Shown here: positions 1 through 9,626 of the stretch, piece by piece
Numbering within the stretch: the stretch's first letter is position 1
Layout: every line of letters starts with the position of its first letter
NCBI GenBank assembly: GCA_029266945.1
Contig: JARIED010000005.1
Coordinates: forward strand, 1-64,000
From: Slackia sp.
GTDB taxonomy: Bacteria > Actinomycetota > Coriobacteriia > Coriobacteriales > Eggerthellaceae
Direction: 5' to 3'
Length of the DNA stretch: 64,000 nt
Notes under the pieces: generated by a model
Told to the model about the DNA's origin: nothing
Database searches by the model: none
What the model saw: the letters and a program-made list of their open reading frames with translations, nothing else
Translations under genes and position numbers: made by a program

Positions 1-919
1 ACACCAGCAGCACCGCGGCGACCACCGACGCCAGAAACAGCGAGTCGCATCGGTCGAGGATGCCGCCGTGGCCGGGCATGATGGTGCCCGAGTCCTTGAC
101 GCCGGAATTGCGCTTGATGCGGCTTTCCGCCAAATCGCCCAGCACGCCCGCCAGACCGCACGTCATGCCGAAGCACACGGCCTGGACGATGCTCATGTCC
201 ACGCCGGGAATGAACGACAGGGCGCACCAGATCGCCACCGAGCCAAGCAGGCCGCCGATAAAGCCCTCCCAGCTTTTCTTCGGCGAGATACGCGGCGCCA
301 GCTTATGCTTGCCGAGCTTGCTTCCCACCAGGTAGGCGAACGAATCGTTGGCCCACACGCTGCAGAAAATGCCGACCACCAGCACACCGCCCCAGAATCC
401 GGAAACGGACTGGCGCACCACGATCAGGCTGGACAGGAGCAGACCCGTGTAGGCTGCGCCGAAAAACGACACGCCCACGTCGCCGATGCGCGCCCTCATC
501 CAGAAGACATACCACACCAAAAGCGCCACGAGCAGCGCGCCCGTGACGACGAGCGCTCCGGGCATGCCGAACTGCCACACGCTGATCGGGTAGGCCACCG
601 CGGCCATGATGCCTAAAAGCTCGTTGGGAAGCTTCGCGTCGCTGCGCAGCATGTAGAAGAATTCTCCCGCCGCGATGCCCGACAGGGCGCACAGCAGAAG
701 GACGGTGCTCAGCTCGCCGCCCATGATGCACAGGATGGAAACCGTCACGTAGATGAATCCCGTGCGGAAACGCACCTGCAGATCGCTTGCATTCTTGAAC
801 TTGGCAGGCGTCTTGTCGTAGACGAACTTCTTGGCGGCGTTCTTCTTGCCCACCGCCGTGGATTTCGCCGACTCGTACGCCTGATGGGCATGTTCTCTCA
901 TTTCGTGCGTATCGCTCAC
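1..919 (-). CDS. cdsA: Phosphatidate cytidylyltransferase, 3' end cut by the window edge (GTG start)
   Basis: Minus-frame translation MSDTHEMREHAHQAYES...WEGFIGGLLGS...CGLAGVLGDLAESRIKRNSGVKDSGTIMPGHGGILDRCDSL contains the CDP-diglyceride synthetase signature; directly downstream of uppS. Confidence 0.9.
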   Translation of the reverse strand, partial: MSDTHEMREHAHQAYESAKSTAVGKKNAAKKFVYDKTPAKFKNASDLQVRFRTGFIYVTVSILCIMGGELSTVLLLCALSGIAAGEFFYMLRSDAKLPNELLGIMAAVAYPISVWQFGMPGALVVTGALLVALLVWYVFWMRARIGDVGVSFFGAAYTGLLLSSLIVVRQSVSGFWGGVLVVGIFCSVWANDSFAYLVGSKLGKHKLAPRISPKKSWEGFIGGLLGSVAIWCALSFIPGVDMSIVQAVCFGMTCGLAGVLGDLAESRIKRNSGVKDSGTIMPGHGGILDRCDSLFLASVVAAVLLV

Positions 920-921
920 GA

Positions 922-1707
922 CTACACCGCCCCGAAACGCCTGTCGCGGCTCTGGTAGTCCAGCAGAGCACGCAGGAAATCGTACCTATTGAAATCGGGC
1001 CACAGCACGTCGGTGCAGTAGAACTCCGAATAAGCCATCTGCCACAGGAGGAAGTTGGACACGCGCATCTCGCCCGACGTGCGGATCACCAGGTCGGGAT
1101 CGGGAATGTCGGCGGTATAGAGACCGCGTTCGAACATGCGCTCGTCGATCTGCGGGATGGTTCCCGTCTCTTCAGCGGAGATGACGGCCTCGCGCATGCA
1201 TGCCTGCACGGCGCACAGCATCTCTTGGCGCGAACCGTAGTTCACCGCCACGAGCAGCGTCATGCCGTCGTTGTCCATCGTCTTTTTCCAGGCTTCGTCG
1301 AACGCCGCGCGCGTCTCCTCGGGCAAGGCGGAGATATCGCCGATCGTGCGCACGCGCACGTGCTCTTCGTGCAGGCCGTCCACTTCGGCGAGCATGGTCT
1401 TGGCGAACAGGTCCATCAGGCCGACGACCTCTTCTTCGGGGCGCTTCCAGTTCTCAGTGGAAAACGAGTAGATGGTCAGGTAGCGCACGCCGGCATCGCT
1501 CGCGCAGCGAATGGTCTCGCGCACGGCTTCGATTCCGGCCTTGTGCCCCTTGAGGCGGTTCAAGGCGCGTTTTTTCGCCCAGCGGCCGTTGCCGTCCATA
1601 ATGACGGCGACATGTTCGGGAACGCGCTCCGGATCGAGCGCGAAAGGATCGAGCCCGTCGGGCGGGCTCGGGAATATAGTGTCGAGAGGCTTGTGAAGCA
1701 TAAGCAC
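922..1707 (-). CDS. uppS: Isoprenyl transferase (undecaprenyl diphosphate synthase)
   Basis: HVAVIMDGNGRWAKKR, YLTIYSFSTENWKRP, DLVIRTSGEMRVSNFLLWQ motifs. Confidence 0.95.
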   Translation of the reverse strand: MLMLHKPLDTIFPSPPDGLDPFALDPERVPEHVAVIMDGNGRWAKKRALNRLKGHKAGIEAVRETIRCASDAGVRYLTIYSFSTENWKRPEEEVVGLMDLFAKTMLAEVDGLHEEHVRVRTIGDISALPEETRAAFDEAWKKTMDNDGMTLLVAVNYGSRQEMLCAVQACMREAVISAEETGTIPQIDERMFERGLYTADIPDPDLVIRTSGEMRVSNFLLWQMAYSEFYCTDVLWPDFNRYDFLRALLDYQSRDRRFGAV

Positions 1708-1742
1708 CCCTTTCCTTCGAATCGGGTGCCGCGTGGAAACGC

Positions 1743-1815
1743 GGGCTGGAAATGGACCGAAAAAACAGGTGCCGCCCGCGTCATGCGGACGGCGTTATCG
1801 GTGCATTTCCAGCCC
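1743..1815. repeat. Long imperfect inverted repeat / hairpin element
   Basis: GGGCTGGAAATG (1743-1754) and CATTTCCAGCCC (1804-1815) are perfect complements; inner arms GCCGCCCGC / GCGGACGGC also pair with one mismatch. Confidence 0.75.
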
Positions 1816-2005
1816 GGCCGCCCCCCCAGAAGGACGGCTCGGGCAAAAAGCGCGAAATAATGGAAGAATCCCAGGTCGCCGCAATGCAGGCGAGGACGAA
1901 TCCGACGGAACGAATCGCCGCGAACGAAGAGCGTCGCGCACTTCGTACGCAAGCGACGAGCGAACGGCAAGGCGCCCGTCCGATTCGTCCGCAGCCGGAC
2001 GACCC

Positions 2006-2033
2006 GTTTCGTCGTTCGGAAGAACGACGAAAC
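2006..2033. repeat. 12-bp perfect-stem hairpin abutting the frr stop codon
   Basis: GTTTCGTCGTTC GGAA GAACGACGAAAC; next bases are the frr stop codon. Confidence 0.8.
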
Positions 2034-2591
2034 CTAAATCTCCATGACCTCGGCTTCCTTCTTCTTCAGCATCTCATCGACGGAAGCGACGAACTTGTCG
2101 GTGAGCTTCTGGACCTGCTCCTCGGCGCGACGGGCGTCGTCCTCGGAAATCTCGGAGTCCTTCTTCAGGCGGTCGATCTTGGCGTTGGCGTCGCGACGGG
2201 CGTTGCGCACGGCCACGCGGGCTTCCTCGGCGTAGGTCTTGCAGTCCTTGACCATTTCCTTACGACGCTCCTCGGTGAGAGCAGGAATCGGAAGGCGGAT
2301 CACCGCGCCGTCGTTGGACGGCGTGATGCCCAGGTCGCTCGCCAGGATGGCGGCCTCGATGCCGCGCAGGATCGACTTATCCCACGGCTCGATGACCAGC
2401 ATATGGGCATCGGGGGTCTTCACGGCGGCCATCTGGTTGATGGGCGTGGGAACGCCGTAGTAGTCGACCCTGATCTTGTCGAGCATCATCGGGTTGGCGC
2501 GACCGGTGCGAACGCCGGCGAACGCCTCCTTCAGGTTCTCGAGGCCCTTGTTCATGTTGGCCTCGGCGGCACTCATGATTTCAGCAGTCAT
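2034..2591 (-). CDS. frr: Ribosome recycling factor
   Basis: ENLKEAFAGVRTGRANPMMLDKIRVDYYG, GAVIRLPIPALTEERRKEMVK. Confidence 0.96.
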   Translation of the reverse strand: MTAEIMSAAEANMNKGLENLKEAFAGVRTGRANPMMLDKIRVDYYGVPTPINQMAAVKTPDAHMLVIEPWDKSILRGIEAAILASDLGITPSNDGAVIRLPIPALTEERRKEMVKDCKTYAEEARVAVRNARRDANAKIDRLKKDSEISEDDARRAEEQVQKLTDKFVASVDEMLKKKEAEVMEI

Positions 2592-2610
2592 GTCCTGTTT
2601 CCCCTTTTCT

Positions 2611-3330
2611 CTAGTACACGAGCGTTCCGACATCTTCGCCTTTAAGGATGCGTCCGATATTGCCGGGCGTGGTCATATCGAACACGAGCAGCGGCATCTC
2701 GTTGTCTTTGCACAGCGAGATAGCGGCCGCGTCCATGACGTTGAGCTCCTTGGTGAGCACGTCGAGGTAGCTGATCTTATCGAACTTCTTGGCATCGGGA
2801 TTGGTCTTGGGATCGCTGTCGTAGATACCGTCGACCTTGGTGGCCTTCATCATGCAGTCGGCGTCGATTTCGCACGCGCGCAGAGCGGCCGTGGTGTCGG
2901 TGGTGAAGTACGGATTGCCCGTGCCCGCGGCGAAGATGACGACGCGGCCCTTTTCCATATGGCGGATGGCACGCAGGCGGATGTAGGTCTCGGCGACCTG
3001 GTGCATCTCGATCGCGGACTGGACGCGCGAAGAGACGCCATGGCGCTCGAGGCCGTCTTGCAGCGCCAGCGCGTTCATCACGGTGGCGAGCATGCCGATG
3101 TAGTCTGCCTGGGCGCGATCCATGCCGTCGGCGCTGCCGGCGACGCCGCGGAAGATGTTGCCGCCGCCGACCGTGATGGCCACCTGGACGCCGTCGTCGA
3201 CGATTTCCTTGATCTGTTCGGCAAGGTCGTCGATCACCTTCGGGTCGATGCCGTAGCCGGCGTCTCCCATCAGGGCCTCACCAGAAAGCTTCAGCAGCAC
3301 GCGGTTGTATTTGTAACCTTCTGCAGGCAT
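2611..3330 (-). CDS. pyrH: UMP kinase
   Basis: [43 protein letters not shown]. Confidence 0.96.
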   Translation of the reverse strand: MPAEGYKYNRVLLKLSGEALMGDAGYGIDPKVIDDLAEQIKEIVDDGVQVAITVGGGNIFRGVAGSADGMDRAQADYIGMLATVMNALALQDGLERHGVSSRVQSAIEMHQVAETYIRLRAIRHMEKGRVVIFAAGTGNPYFTTDTTAALRACEIDADCMMKATKVDGIYDSDPKTNPDAKKFDKISYLDVLTKELNVMDAAAISLCKDNEMPLLVFDMTTPGNIGRILKGEDVGTLVY

Positions 3331-3379
3331 GAAATCCCCTTTCGAAAGAATCATGGTGTCCGCGCTATTGTACGCTAAC

Positions 3380-3417
3380 AAAAAGGGCCGCACCCACTAA
3401 AGGCGCGACCCTTTTTT
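3380..3417. terminator. Probable Rho-independent terminator downstream of htrA-like gene
   Basis: AAAAAGGG...CCCTTTTTT hairpin with T-tract on the minus strand. Confidence 0.65.
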
Positions 3418-3485
3418 CCATGTTCATCGAAATTGCCGAGCGCTGCGCGATGCGCGGCGTCGGGCGTGCGCGACGGTGGTGCGGC

Positions 3486-4967
3486 TTAGTAGCCGAAGCC
3501 GAACATGCCGCCGCCGTTGCCGTAGCCGTGGCCGTAGCCTTCGCCATAGCCGTTACCGCCGTTGCCGTACTGGCCGCCCTGAGACGAAGCGGCGAGGGCG
3601 TTCTCATCAGAGCCCAACGTCACCGAAAGCGTCTGCTCCTGGCCGTCGCGGTTCACCACGACGTCGACGGTGTCGCCCGGATTCTTCTGACGCACCATCA
3701 GCTGCAGGTCGGAAGGCGACGTGACGCTCTGGCCGTCGAAGCCGGTGATGATATCGCCGCGCTGCAGGCCCGCATCGGCCGCGCCCGTGCCGTCATAGAC
3801 GTTGGCCACATACACGCCGGTATCGGTCGGAAGACCGTAGTAGCGCGCCATCTGCGCATCGATCTGCGCCATCGACACGCCCAGCTGGGCATGCGTGGGG
3901 GCCTCGCCCTCGATGATCTGCTGCGCCAGGTTCATCGCGTAATCTACGGGAATGGCGAAGCCCACGCCCGAACTGGAGCCCGAGGCCGACTGGATCATGG
4001 AGTTGATGCCGATCAACTTGCCGTCGGCGTCGACCAGCGCACCGCCCGAGTTGCCGGGGTTGATCGTGGCGTCGGTCTGAATCATGTTGGGATAGATGAC
4101 CGTTTCGCCGGTGGCCTCGTCCTGCATGGTGGTGGAACGCTGTAACGCGCTCACGATGCCTTCGGACACGGAGTTCTCAAGGCCGAACGGGCTGCCCAGG
4201 CTCATGACCCACTCGCCCACCTGCAGATCGGATGAAGAACCGATTTCGATCGGGGTCAGATCGGGGGCGTCCACCTTGATCACCGCGATATCGCTCGAGG
4301 CGTCGCTGCCCACGAACTGCGCGTCGTATTCCTGACCGTTAATCGTGGCCTTGATGGCATCGGCGCCTTCCACCACGTGATTGTTCGTGATAATGTAGCC
4401 ATCCTTGGAAATAACCACGCCGGAACCGAGCGATGCCTGCGTGAGAGCGCCGTCGGCGCCTGCGCCCGGCACCTCGAAGCCGAAACCGGACTGCGAAGAC
4501 GCGCCGGTCTTCTGATAGATGTCGATGCTCACCACGGAAGGCAGGGCCTTGGCCGCAACCGCTTCGGCCAAAGTGGCCTCGGTGTCGGAAGCGGTCACGT
4601 TGGCGTTCGTAGACGCGCCGAGCGTCGTAGAGCCGCCCCGGTCGTTCAAGGCGTTAAAGCCCGCGAAGCCGCCCAGGCCGAGCACCACGGCCAACGCCGC
4701 GCCCGCGAAACTCACCCCGAAGGTCTTCATGAGGCTTTTCTTGACGGGATCTTTCTCGGTCTTGACGTGCTGAGCGCCGTTCTGGGCGGCATACGCCTGA
4801 TAGACCTGCTGCTGATAGGCGGCCTGCTGCTGGACATAGCCCTGCGCCGAAACGCCCGTCTGGGGCTGCGCGGCGTGACGCGGATGCGGCTGGGTCTGGA
4901 AGGTAGCGTCGGTGGCCTGAGGCTGCTCGGAGCCGGGCTCGAACGTGTTCTTGGTCTCTTCGCTCAT
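3486..4967 (-). CDS. HtrA/DegP-like membrane-anchored serine protease with PDZ domain and Gly/Tyr-rich C-terminal tail
   Basis: TNNHVVEGA, SSDIAVIKVDAP, NPGNSGGALVDADGKLIGIN catalytic motif, PDZ GLQRGDIITGFDGQSV, tail GGQYGNGGNGYGEGYGHGYGNGGGMFGFGY. Confidence 0.93.
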   Translation of the reverse strand: MSEETKNTFEPGSEQPQATDATFQTQPHPRHAAQPQTGVSAQGYVQQQAAYQQQVYQAYAAQNGAQHVKTEKDPVKKSLMKTFGVSFAGAALAVVLGLGGFAGFNALNDRGGSTTLGASTNANVTASDTEATLAEAVAAKALPSVVSIDIYQKTGASSQSGFGFEVPGAGADGALTQASLGSGVVISKDGYIITNNHVVEGADAIKATINGQEYDAQFVGSDASSDIAVIKVDAPDLTPIEIGSSSDLQVGEWVMSLGSPFGLENSVSEGIVSALQRSTTMQDEATGETVIYPNMIQTDATINPGNSGGALVDADGKLIGINSMIQSASGSSSGVGFAIPVDYAMNLAQQIIEGEAPTHAQLGVSMAQIDAQMARYYGLPTDTGVYVANVYDGTGAADAGLQRGDIITGFDGQSVTSPSDLQLMVRQKNPGDTVDVVVNRDGQEQTLSVTLGSDENALAASSQGGQYGNGGNGYGEGYGHGYGNGGGMFGFGY

Positions 4968-5271
4968 GTCGGTATCTCGCTTTCCTCGTATGAAGGCATG
5001 TGCTCTTTTCGCTGTGAACTCTAAACGCCGTTCGCCTTCTTGAAAAGAGGGACGGCCCGCATCGTCATCGCCGCGTTGCCCTTTATACGTTTGTAGACGT
5101 AGGTGCGACACATTGCGTACACATTCGGCGCGACCCTATCGAAAAACGAACCGCCGAAAACGCCGTTTGAAAACCCGGGAACGCCTGCGCGCGACCGACG
5201 CGAGGGCGAGACGCATGCTAGCATCCTAGTCTAGGACATAAGCGAAACAAGACATGAGAGGAATGGTAGCA

Positions 5272-5949
5272 ATGAACCTCGCAGGACTGACCGCCGTGAA
5301 ACCGGAAGACCGCGAGCTCGTGCAGCGCGCCATGAACCTGCTCAGCGACGGCTTCATGGAAGAGATGTGGTTCGTCACCTGACTCGAAGCCCTCGACGAA
5401 ATCGGCGCCGACGACGCACGCAAGCGCGAACTGCTGCGCGCCGTGTTCCTGGACGACGTGGAGGCATTCGCCCCGTACGGATCCGCGCACATGCTCGACG
5501 ACATGGCGGCGGCCGTGGGCGGCTACCTGTATAGCGAACTCGACGGCGAGACCATCACCTCGGTGGAGGACGCGCAAGCGGACAAGCGCTTCCTCGAGAT
5601 CGCCACTCCGCAGGAGGTCGAGCTGCTCGAGCGCAGGGAGCAGGAAATGGACGCCATCTCTTCGTTCGACTGGGCGCGCGAGCATGCGGGCGATGAGGAC
5701 CACATCAACTTCTTCGCATAGGCCGTCAATCCCGCCGCGCGCGACAAGGGCTCGCTGCGCAGAGCGCTCACCCCGTTTTTCGCGTTCGCCGACGAAAACG
5801 GCCTGAACTGCTACCCGGAGTGCTACTCCGACAGGCTACAGAGCACGTACGAGCACCTGGTATTCGAAATGGTGGACGAGCGGCACTCCCCCGATTTCGA
5901 CGTGTACGAGCGCCGCATGGTGCGCCGCCCCAGGCCGCTGGCGGCATAG
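5272..5949 (+). pseudogene. Degenerate GNAT-family acetyltransferase: one reading frame interrupted by TGA (5380-5382) and TAG (5719-5721)
   Basis: Same frame gives MNLAGLTAVKPEDRELVQRAMNLLSDGFMEEMWFVT*LEALDEIGADDARKRELLRAVFLDDV...HINFFA*AVNPAARDKGSLRRALTPFFAFADENGLNCYPECYSDRLQSTYEHLVFEMVDE; C-terminal part matches the GNAT acetyl-CoA binding / C-terminal pattern. Confidence 0.8.
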
Positions 5950-6000
5950 TCGCAGCGCGCTCGTATCGTGCAACCCGGCGCGGCGCCTTTATAAATGAGA

Positions 6001-6050
6001 ATCGCCCCCGTTTTCCTTCCTCGAGCATCGAAGGCGGAAACGGGGGCGAT
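6001..6050. terminator. Strong hairpin between convergent GNAT remnant and dxr
   Basis: ATCGCCCCCGTTT...AAACGGGGGCGAT perfect arms. Confidence 0.55.
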
Positions 6051-6077
6051 GTCGTTGTAGCGCCGATGCGGCGCGCG

Positions 6078-7307
6078 CTACTTGGAAGCGATGAATTCGC
6101 GCGCGACGGTGCGGGCCCAGGCATCCACATCGTCGAGCTGGTCGAGGCCTTCGACGCGCTGCACGCCCTGCTTCTCGTGAAGCTCCATGGTGTGCTCCAC
6201 ACACGCATCGATGTCGAGATAGCCGCAGGCATCGTCGAGGAAGGCCGCCACGGCCACTTCGTTAGCCGCGTTCATGACGCACGGAAGCGTGCCGCCCGCG
6301 GCGCCGGCGTGGCGGGCCAAAGCGAGGCAGCGGAACGTGTCGGTATCGGCGGGATAGAACTCGAGCGAGCCCAAGCGCGTGAAGTCAAGCGGCTCGACCG
6401 GCGCTTCCCAACGATCGGGATAGCTCAGCGCGAACTGGATGGGAATGCGCATATCGGTGGTGCCCAGATGCGCCTTCACGCTGCCGTCGGAGAATTCGAC
6501 CATCGAATGGATCGCACTCTGCGGCTGCACGACCACTTTAATCCTGTCGTAATCCATGGCGAACAGATGATGCGCCTCGATCACTTCGAGGCCCTTGTTC
6601 ATCAGCGTCGAGGAATCGATAGTGATCTTCGGTCCCATCTTCCACGTAGGATGCGCAAGAGCCTGTTTGGCGGTCATGTCGGCAAGCTGGGCGCGCATCA
6701 TGCCGCGGAAAGGACCGCCCGAAGCCGTGACCCACAGGGCCGACACTTCCTCATGACGCTCGCCCAGCAGGCACTGATAGATCGCGCCGTGTTCGGAATC
6801 GATCGGCATGAGAGCACCCGCGGGGCCCGCCTGCGGCGCGATGCCGCGCTCGATACGGGCCGCGTCGACCTGGGCCACCAGCGGCATGATCAGGTCGCCC
6901 GCCACCACGAGGCTTTCCTTGTTGGCCAGCGCGAGTTGCTTGCCGCACGCGAGGGTCTCGTACGAAGCGCGCATGCCGGAGGCGCCGACGAGGGCGTTCA
7001 CCACCACGTCCACTTCGTCCAGACGCACCAGGTCCAAAAGGCCCTGCTGGCCGAAGCCGACCGACACGCCGCCATGAGCCTGCGCGAGCATCGGATTTTC
7101 TTTAAGGCGCTCGTCGCCGAACGCGATGTTTCTCACCTTGAACTCATGCGCCTGGGCGATCACCTTAGCGACGCTCGCGTTGGCGGCAAGCGCAACGATT
7201 TCGAGCTCGTCGGAATGACGGCGCACCACGTCGAGCGCCTGCAGGCCGATGGACCCCGTGGAACCGAGCACTGCGATGCGCTTGCGCGCACGACCTTCTG
7301 TCGACAT
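6078..7307 (-). CDS. dxr: 1-deoxy-D-xylulose 5-phosphate reductoisomerase
   Basis: IAVLGSTGSIGLQALDVVRRH, LANKESLVVAGDLI, PIDSEHGAIYQCL, ATIDSSTLMNKGLEVIEAHHLF-like motif. Confidence 0.96.
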   Translation of the reverse strand: MSTEGRARKRIAVLGSTGSIGLQALDVVRRHSDELEIVALAANASVAKVIAQAHEFKVRNIAFGDERLKENPMLAQAHGGVSVGFGQQGLLDLVRLDEVDVVVNALVGASGMRASYETLACGKQLALANKESLVVAGDLIMPLVAQVDAARIERGIAPQAGPAGALMPIDSEHGAIYQCLLGERHEEVSALWVTASGGPFRGMMRAQLADMTAKQALAHPTWKMGPKITIDSSTLMNKGLEVIEAHHLFAMDYDRIKVVVQPQSAIHSMVEFSDGSVKAHLGTTDMRIPIQFALSYPDRWEAPVEPLDFTRLGSLEFYPADTDTFRCLALARHAGAAGGTLPCVMNAANEVAVAAFLDDACGYLDIDACVEHTMELHEKQGVQRVEGLDQLDDVDAWARTVAREFIASK

Positions 7308-7423
7308 AGAAACCCTCTTTTCTGAATCGAACGGTATTTTTCAGCCATTGTAGCGCCCAGGCGCATAAGCACCCCGGCCGCCCCCGCAACGAGCGTCAAA
7401 CCTGCGGATGCGCGACAGGGCAT

Positions 7424-7455
7424 AAAAAAATCCCCTCGCGATCGCGAGGGGATTT
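7424..7455 (-). terminator. Rho-independent terminator of the spc cluster after secY
   Basis: AAATCCCCTCGCGATCGCGAGGGGATTT with U-tract in minus-strand transcript. Confidence 0.85.
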
Positions 7456-7481
7456 CTAAGCCTTCGAGGCAGCTACGCCGC

Positions 7482-8762
7482 TTACTTGAAGAAGCCGTCG
7501 TAGTTGTGCATCTTCAGCTGCGACTCAATCTTGGACATGGTGTCCAAGGCGACGCCGATCATGATGAGGATCGACGTACCGCCGAATGCCTGGATTAGCT
7601 GATTACCCGTGAAGTAGAACAGGATCGAAGGCACGACGGCGATCAGAGCGATGAACAGACCGCCAGGCAGCGTGATTCGGTTGATCACGCGCTTGATGTA
7701 GTCGGTCGTCGCAGAACCCGGACGGACGCCCGGGATGAAGCCGCCCTGCTTACGCAGGTTGTCGCTGGTCTCTTCGGGATTGAACACCATGGAGGTGTAG
7801 AAGTACGCGAAGAAGACGACAAGACCCAGCGTGAGCAGCCAGTTGATCCAACCGGTGCTCATCGCGTTCGCAGCAGCCGTCAGCCAACCGACGTTGAACA
7901 GAGCGGCAAGCTGGGCCGGGAAGTAAATCAGGCAGCTCGCGAAGATGATGGGGATAACGCCCGCCGCATTCACCTTGAGGGGAATGTAGGTGGTCTGGCC
8001 GCCCATCATACGACGACCCTGGACGCGCTTGGCATAATTGACCGGAATACGGCGCTGAGCACGCTCCACGAAGATGATCGCGGGGATGCACAGGAGCACG
8101 ATCGCGACGATGATCACCGTGATCACGATGCCCATGCCCATGTCGGCCTGCAGGTTGACGCTGCTGAAGATGGCCGAGGGAACGCGGGAGATGATCGAGG
8201 TGAAGATGATCAGCGACATGCCGTTGCCGATACCGCGCTGAGTGATCAGCTCGCCCATCCACATGATGAAGGCGGTGCCTGCCACCAGGGTGAACACAAC
8301 GATGATATCGGTCACGATCTCGGGGGTTTCGCTCGAGAACACCACGCCGTACTGGCTGCTCTTAAACAGGAAGAGGTAGCCGATGGCATTGATCAGACCC
8401 AGACCAAGCGTCAGGAAACGAGTGACCTGAGTAATCTTCTTGCGACCGGTCTCGCCCTCCTTCGACCAGCGGCCCACAGCGGGAATGACGCCCTGCATGA
8501 GCTGCATGATAATGGACGCGGTGATGTAGGGCATGATACCCAACGAGAACACCGAGAAGTGCGACAGAGCACCGCCGGTGAACAGGTCGAGCATGGTCAT
8601 GCTCACACCGCTCGACGCGAATGCATTCGCGAATTCGTTGAAGGGGATGCCGGGCACCGGCACGTACGCGCCGAAGCGGTACAGTGCCAGGATGCCCAAG
8701 GTGAACAGAATCTTATTCCTAAGTTCCGGCACCTTGAACGCATCGATGATGGTTCTTAGCAA
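7482..8762 (-). CDS. secY: Preprotein translocase subunit SecY
   Basis: [30 protein letters not shown], multi-[22 protein letters not shown]. Confidence 0.97.
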   Translation of the reverse strand: MLRTIIDAFKVPELRNKILFTLGILALYRFGAYVPVPGIPFNEFANAFASSGVSMTMLDLFTGGALSHFSVFSLGIMPYITASIIMQLMQGVIPAVGRWSKEGETGRKKITQVTRFLTLGLGLINAIGYLFLFKSSQYGVVFSSETPEIVTDIIVVFTLVAGTAFIMWMGELITQRGIGNGMSLIIFTSIISRVPSAIFSSVNLQADMGMGIVITVIIVAIVLLCIPAIIFVERAQRRIPVNYAKRVQGRRMMGGQTTYIPLKVNAAGVIPIIFASCLIYFPAQLAALFNVGWLTAAANAMSTGWINWLLTLGLVVFFAYFYTSMVFNPEETSDNLRKQGGFIPGVRPGSATTDYIKRVINRITLPGGLFIALIAVVPSILFYFTGNQLIQAFGGTSILIMIGVALDTMSKIESQLKMHNYDGFFK

Positions 8763-9205
8763 GACTGCTCGACCTTTCCTCCGGCTGCCTCGATCTTGGC
8801 AACAGCGCTCGCGGAAACCTTATCGACCTTGACGGTCAGAGCCTTGGTCAGCTCGCCGTTGCCGAGAACCTTGACCAGAGCGTCGACGCTCTTGATGATG
8901 CCCTTCTGAACCAGAGCCTCGTGATCGACGACATCGCCGGCCTCGAACTTGAGCTCGAGACGGTCGACGTTGACGGGCACGTACTCGACGCGGTTGAAGT
9001 TGCGGAAGCCGGGAAGCTTCGGCAGGCGCATAGCCAGAGGAGTCTGGCCGCCCTCGAAGCCGGGGCGCTTGCCGCCGCCGGAGCGGGACTTCTGGCCGTT
9101 CATACCACGGCCAGAGGTCTTACCATGACCGGACGCAGGACCGCGACCGACGCGCTTGCGGTTTTTGGTAGAGCCCTCTGCGGGGCGCAGGTCTTTGAGT
9201 TCCAT
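8756..9205 (-). CDS. rplO: Ribosomal protein L15
   Basis: [57 protein letters not shown]. Confidence 0.97.
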   Translation of the reverse strand: MELKDLRPAEGSTKNRKRVGRGPASGHGKTSGRGMNGQKSRSGGGKRPGFEGGQTPLAMRLPKLPGFRNFNRVEYVPVNVDRLELKFEAGDVVDHEALVQKGIIKSVDALVKVLGNGELTKALTVKVDKVSASAVAKIEAAGGKVEQSC

Positions 9206-9390
9206 GTTCATTCCTTTCGCTTTTTTCGGACGGGAGCATCCCGTTCTCAGCCGACAGCTCGCTCGCCGGCCAACTATGATTACCTGCCTGTGCGGGCGCG
9301 AATGCCCTTGGAAACACAAGCCTTTCTAGAATACACCGAAACCCCCGTAATTGCCAGAATAATATCCGACTTGACCGGGGGTTTCTTAAA

Positions 9391-9426
9391 AAGCAAAGAA
9401 AAAGGCCGCTCATGCGAGCGGCCTTT
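9391..9426 (-). terminator. Rho-independent terminator inside the spc cluster (between rpmD and rplO)
   Basis: Minus strand AAAGGCCGCTC GCAT GAGCGGCCTTT TTCTTTGCTTTTT right after the rpmD stop. Confidence 0.8.
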
Positions 9427-9431
9427 CGTTG

Positions 9432-9623
9432 TTAGTCTTCGACGACCTCGACGAGGTGCTTGACCTTGAAGATCATGCCACGGATGGTCGGGTTGTCGGC
9501 ATGGTCGACCGTGCGGCCGATTTTGCCCAGGCCCAAAGCCTTCAGGGTAGCGCCCTGGTCGGCCTTGCGTCCGATAGCGGAACGGGTCTGGGTGATGTGG
9601 AGGGTCTTCTGAGCCTCGGCCAT
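9432..9623 (-). CDS. rpmD: Ribosomal protein L30
   Basis: [44 protein letters not shown]. Confidence 0.95.
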   Translation of the reverse strand: MAEAQKTLHITQTRSAIGRKADQGATLKALGLGKIGRTVDHADNPTIRGMIFKVKHLVEVVED

Positions 9624-9626
9624 GAT

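Noticed and set aside
5272-5721. Possible selenoprotein reading through TGA 5380
   Set aside because: A second in-frame stop (TAG 5719) interrupts the same family-like sequence, and the TGA sits where Trp is expected, so a GNAT pseudogene is simpler. No SECIS was verified.
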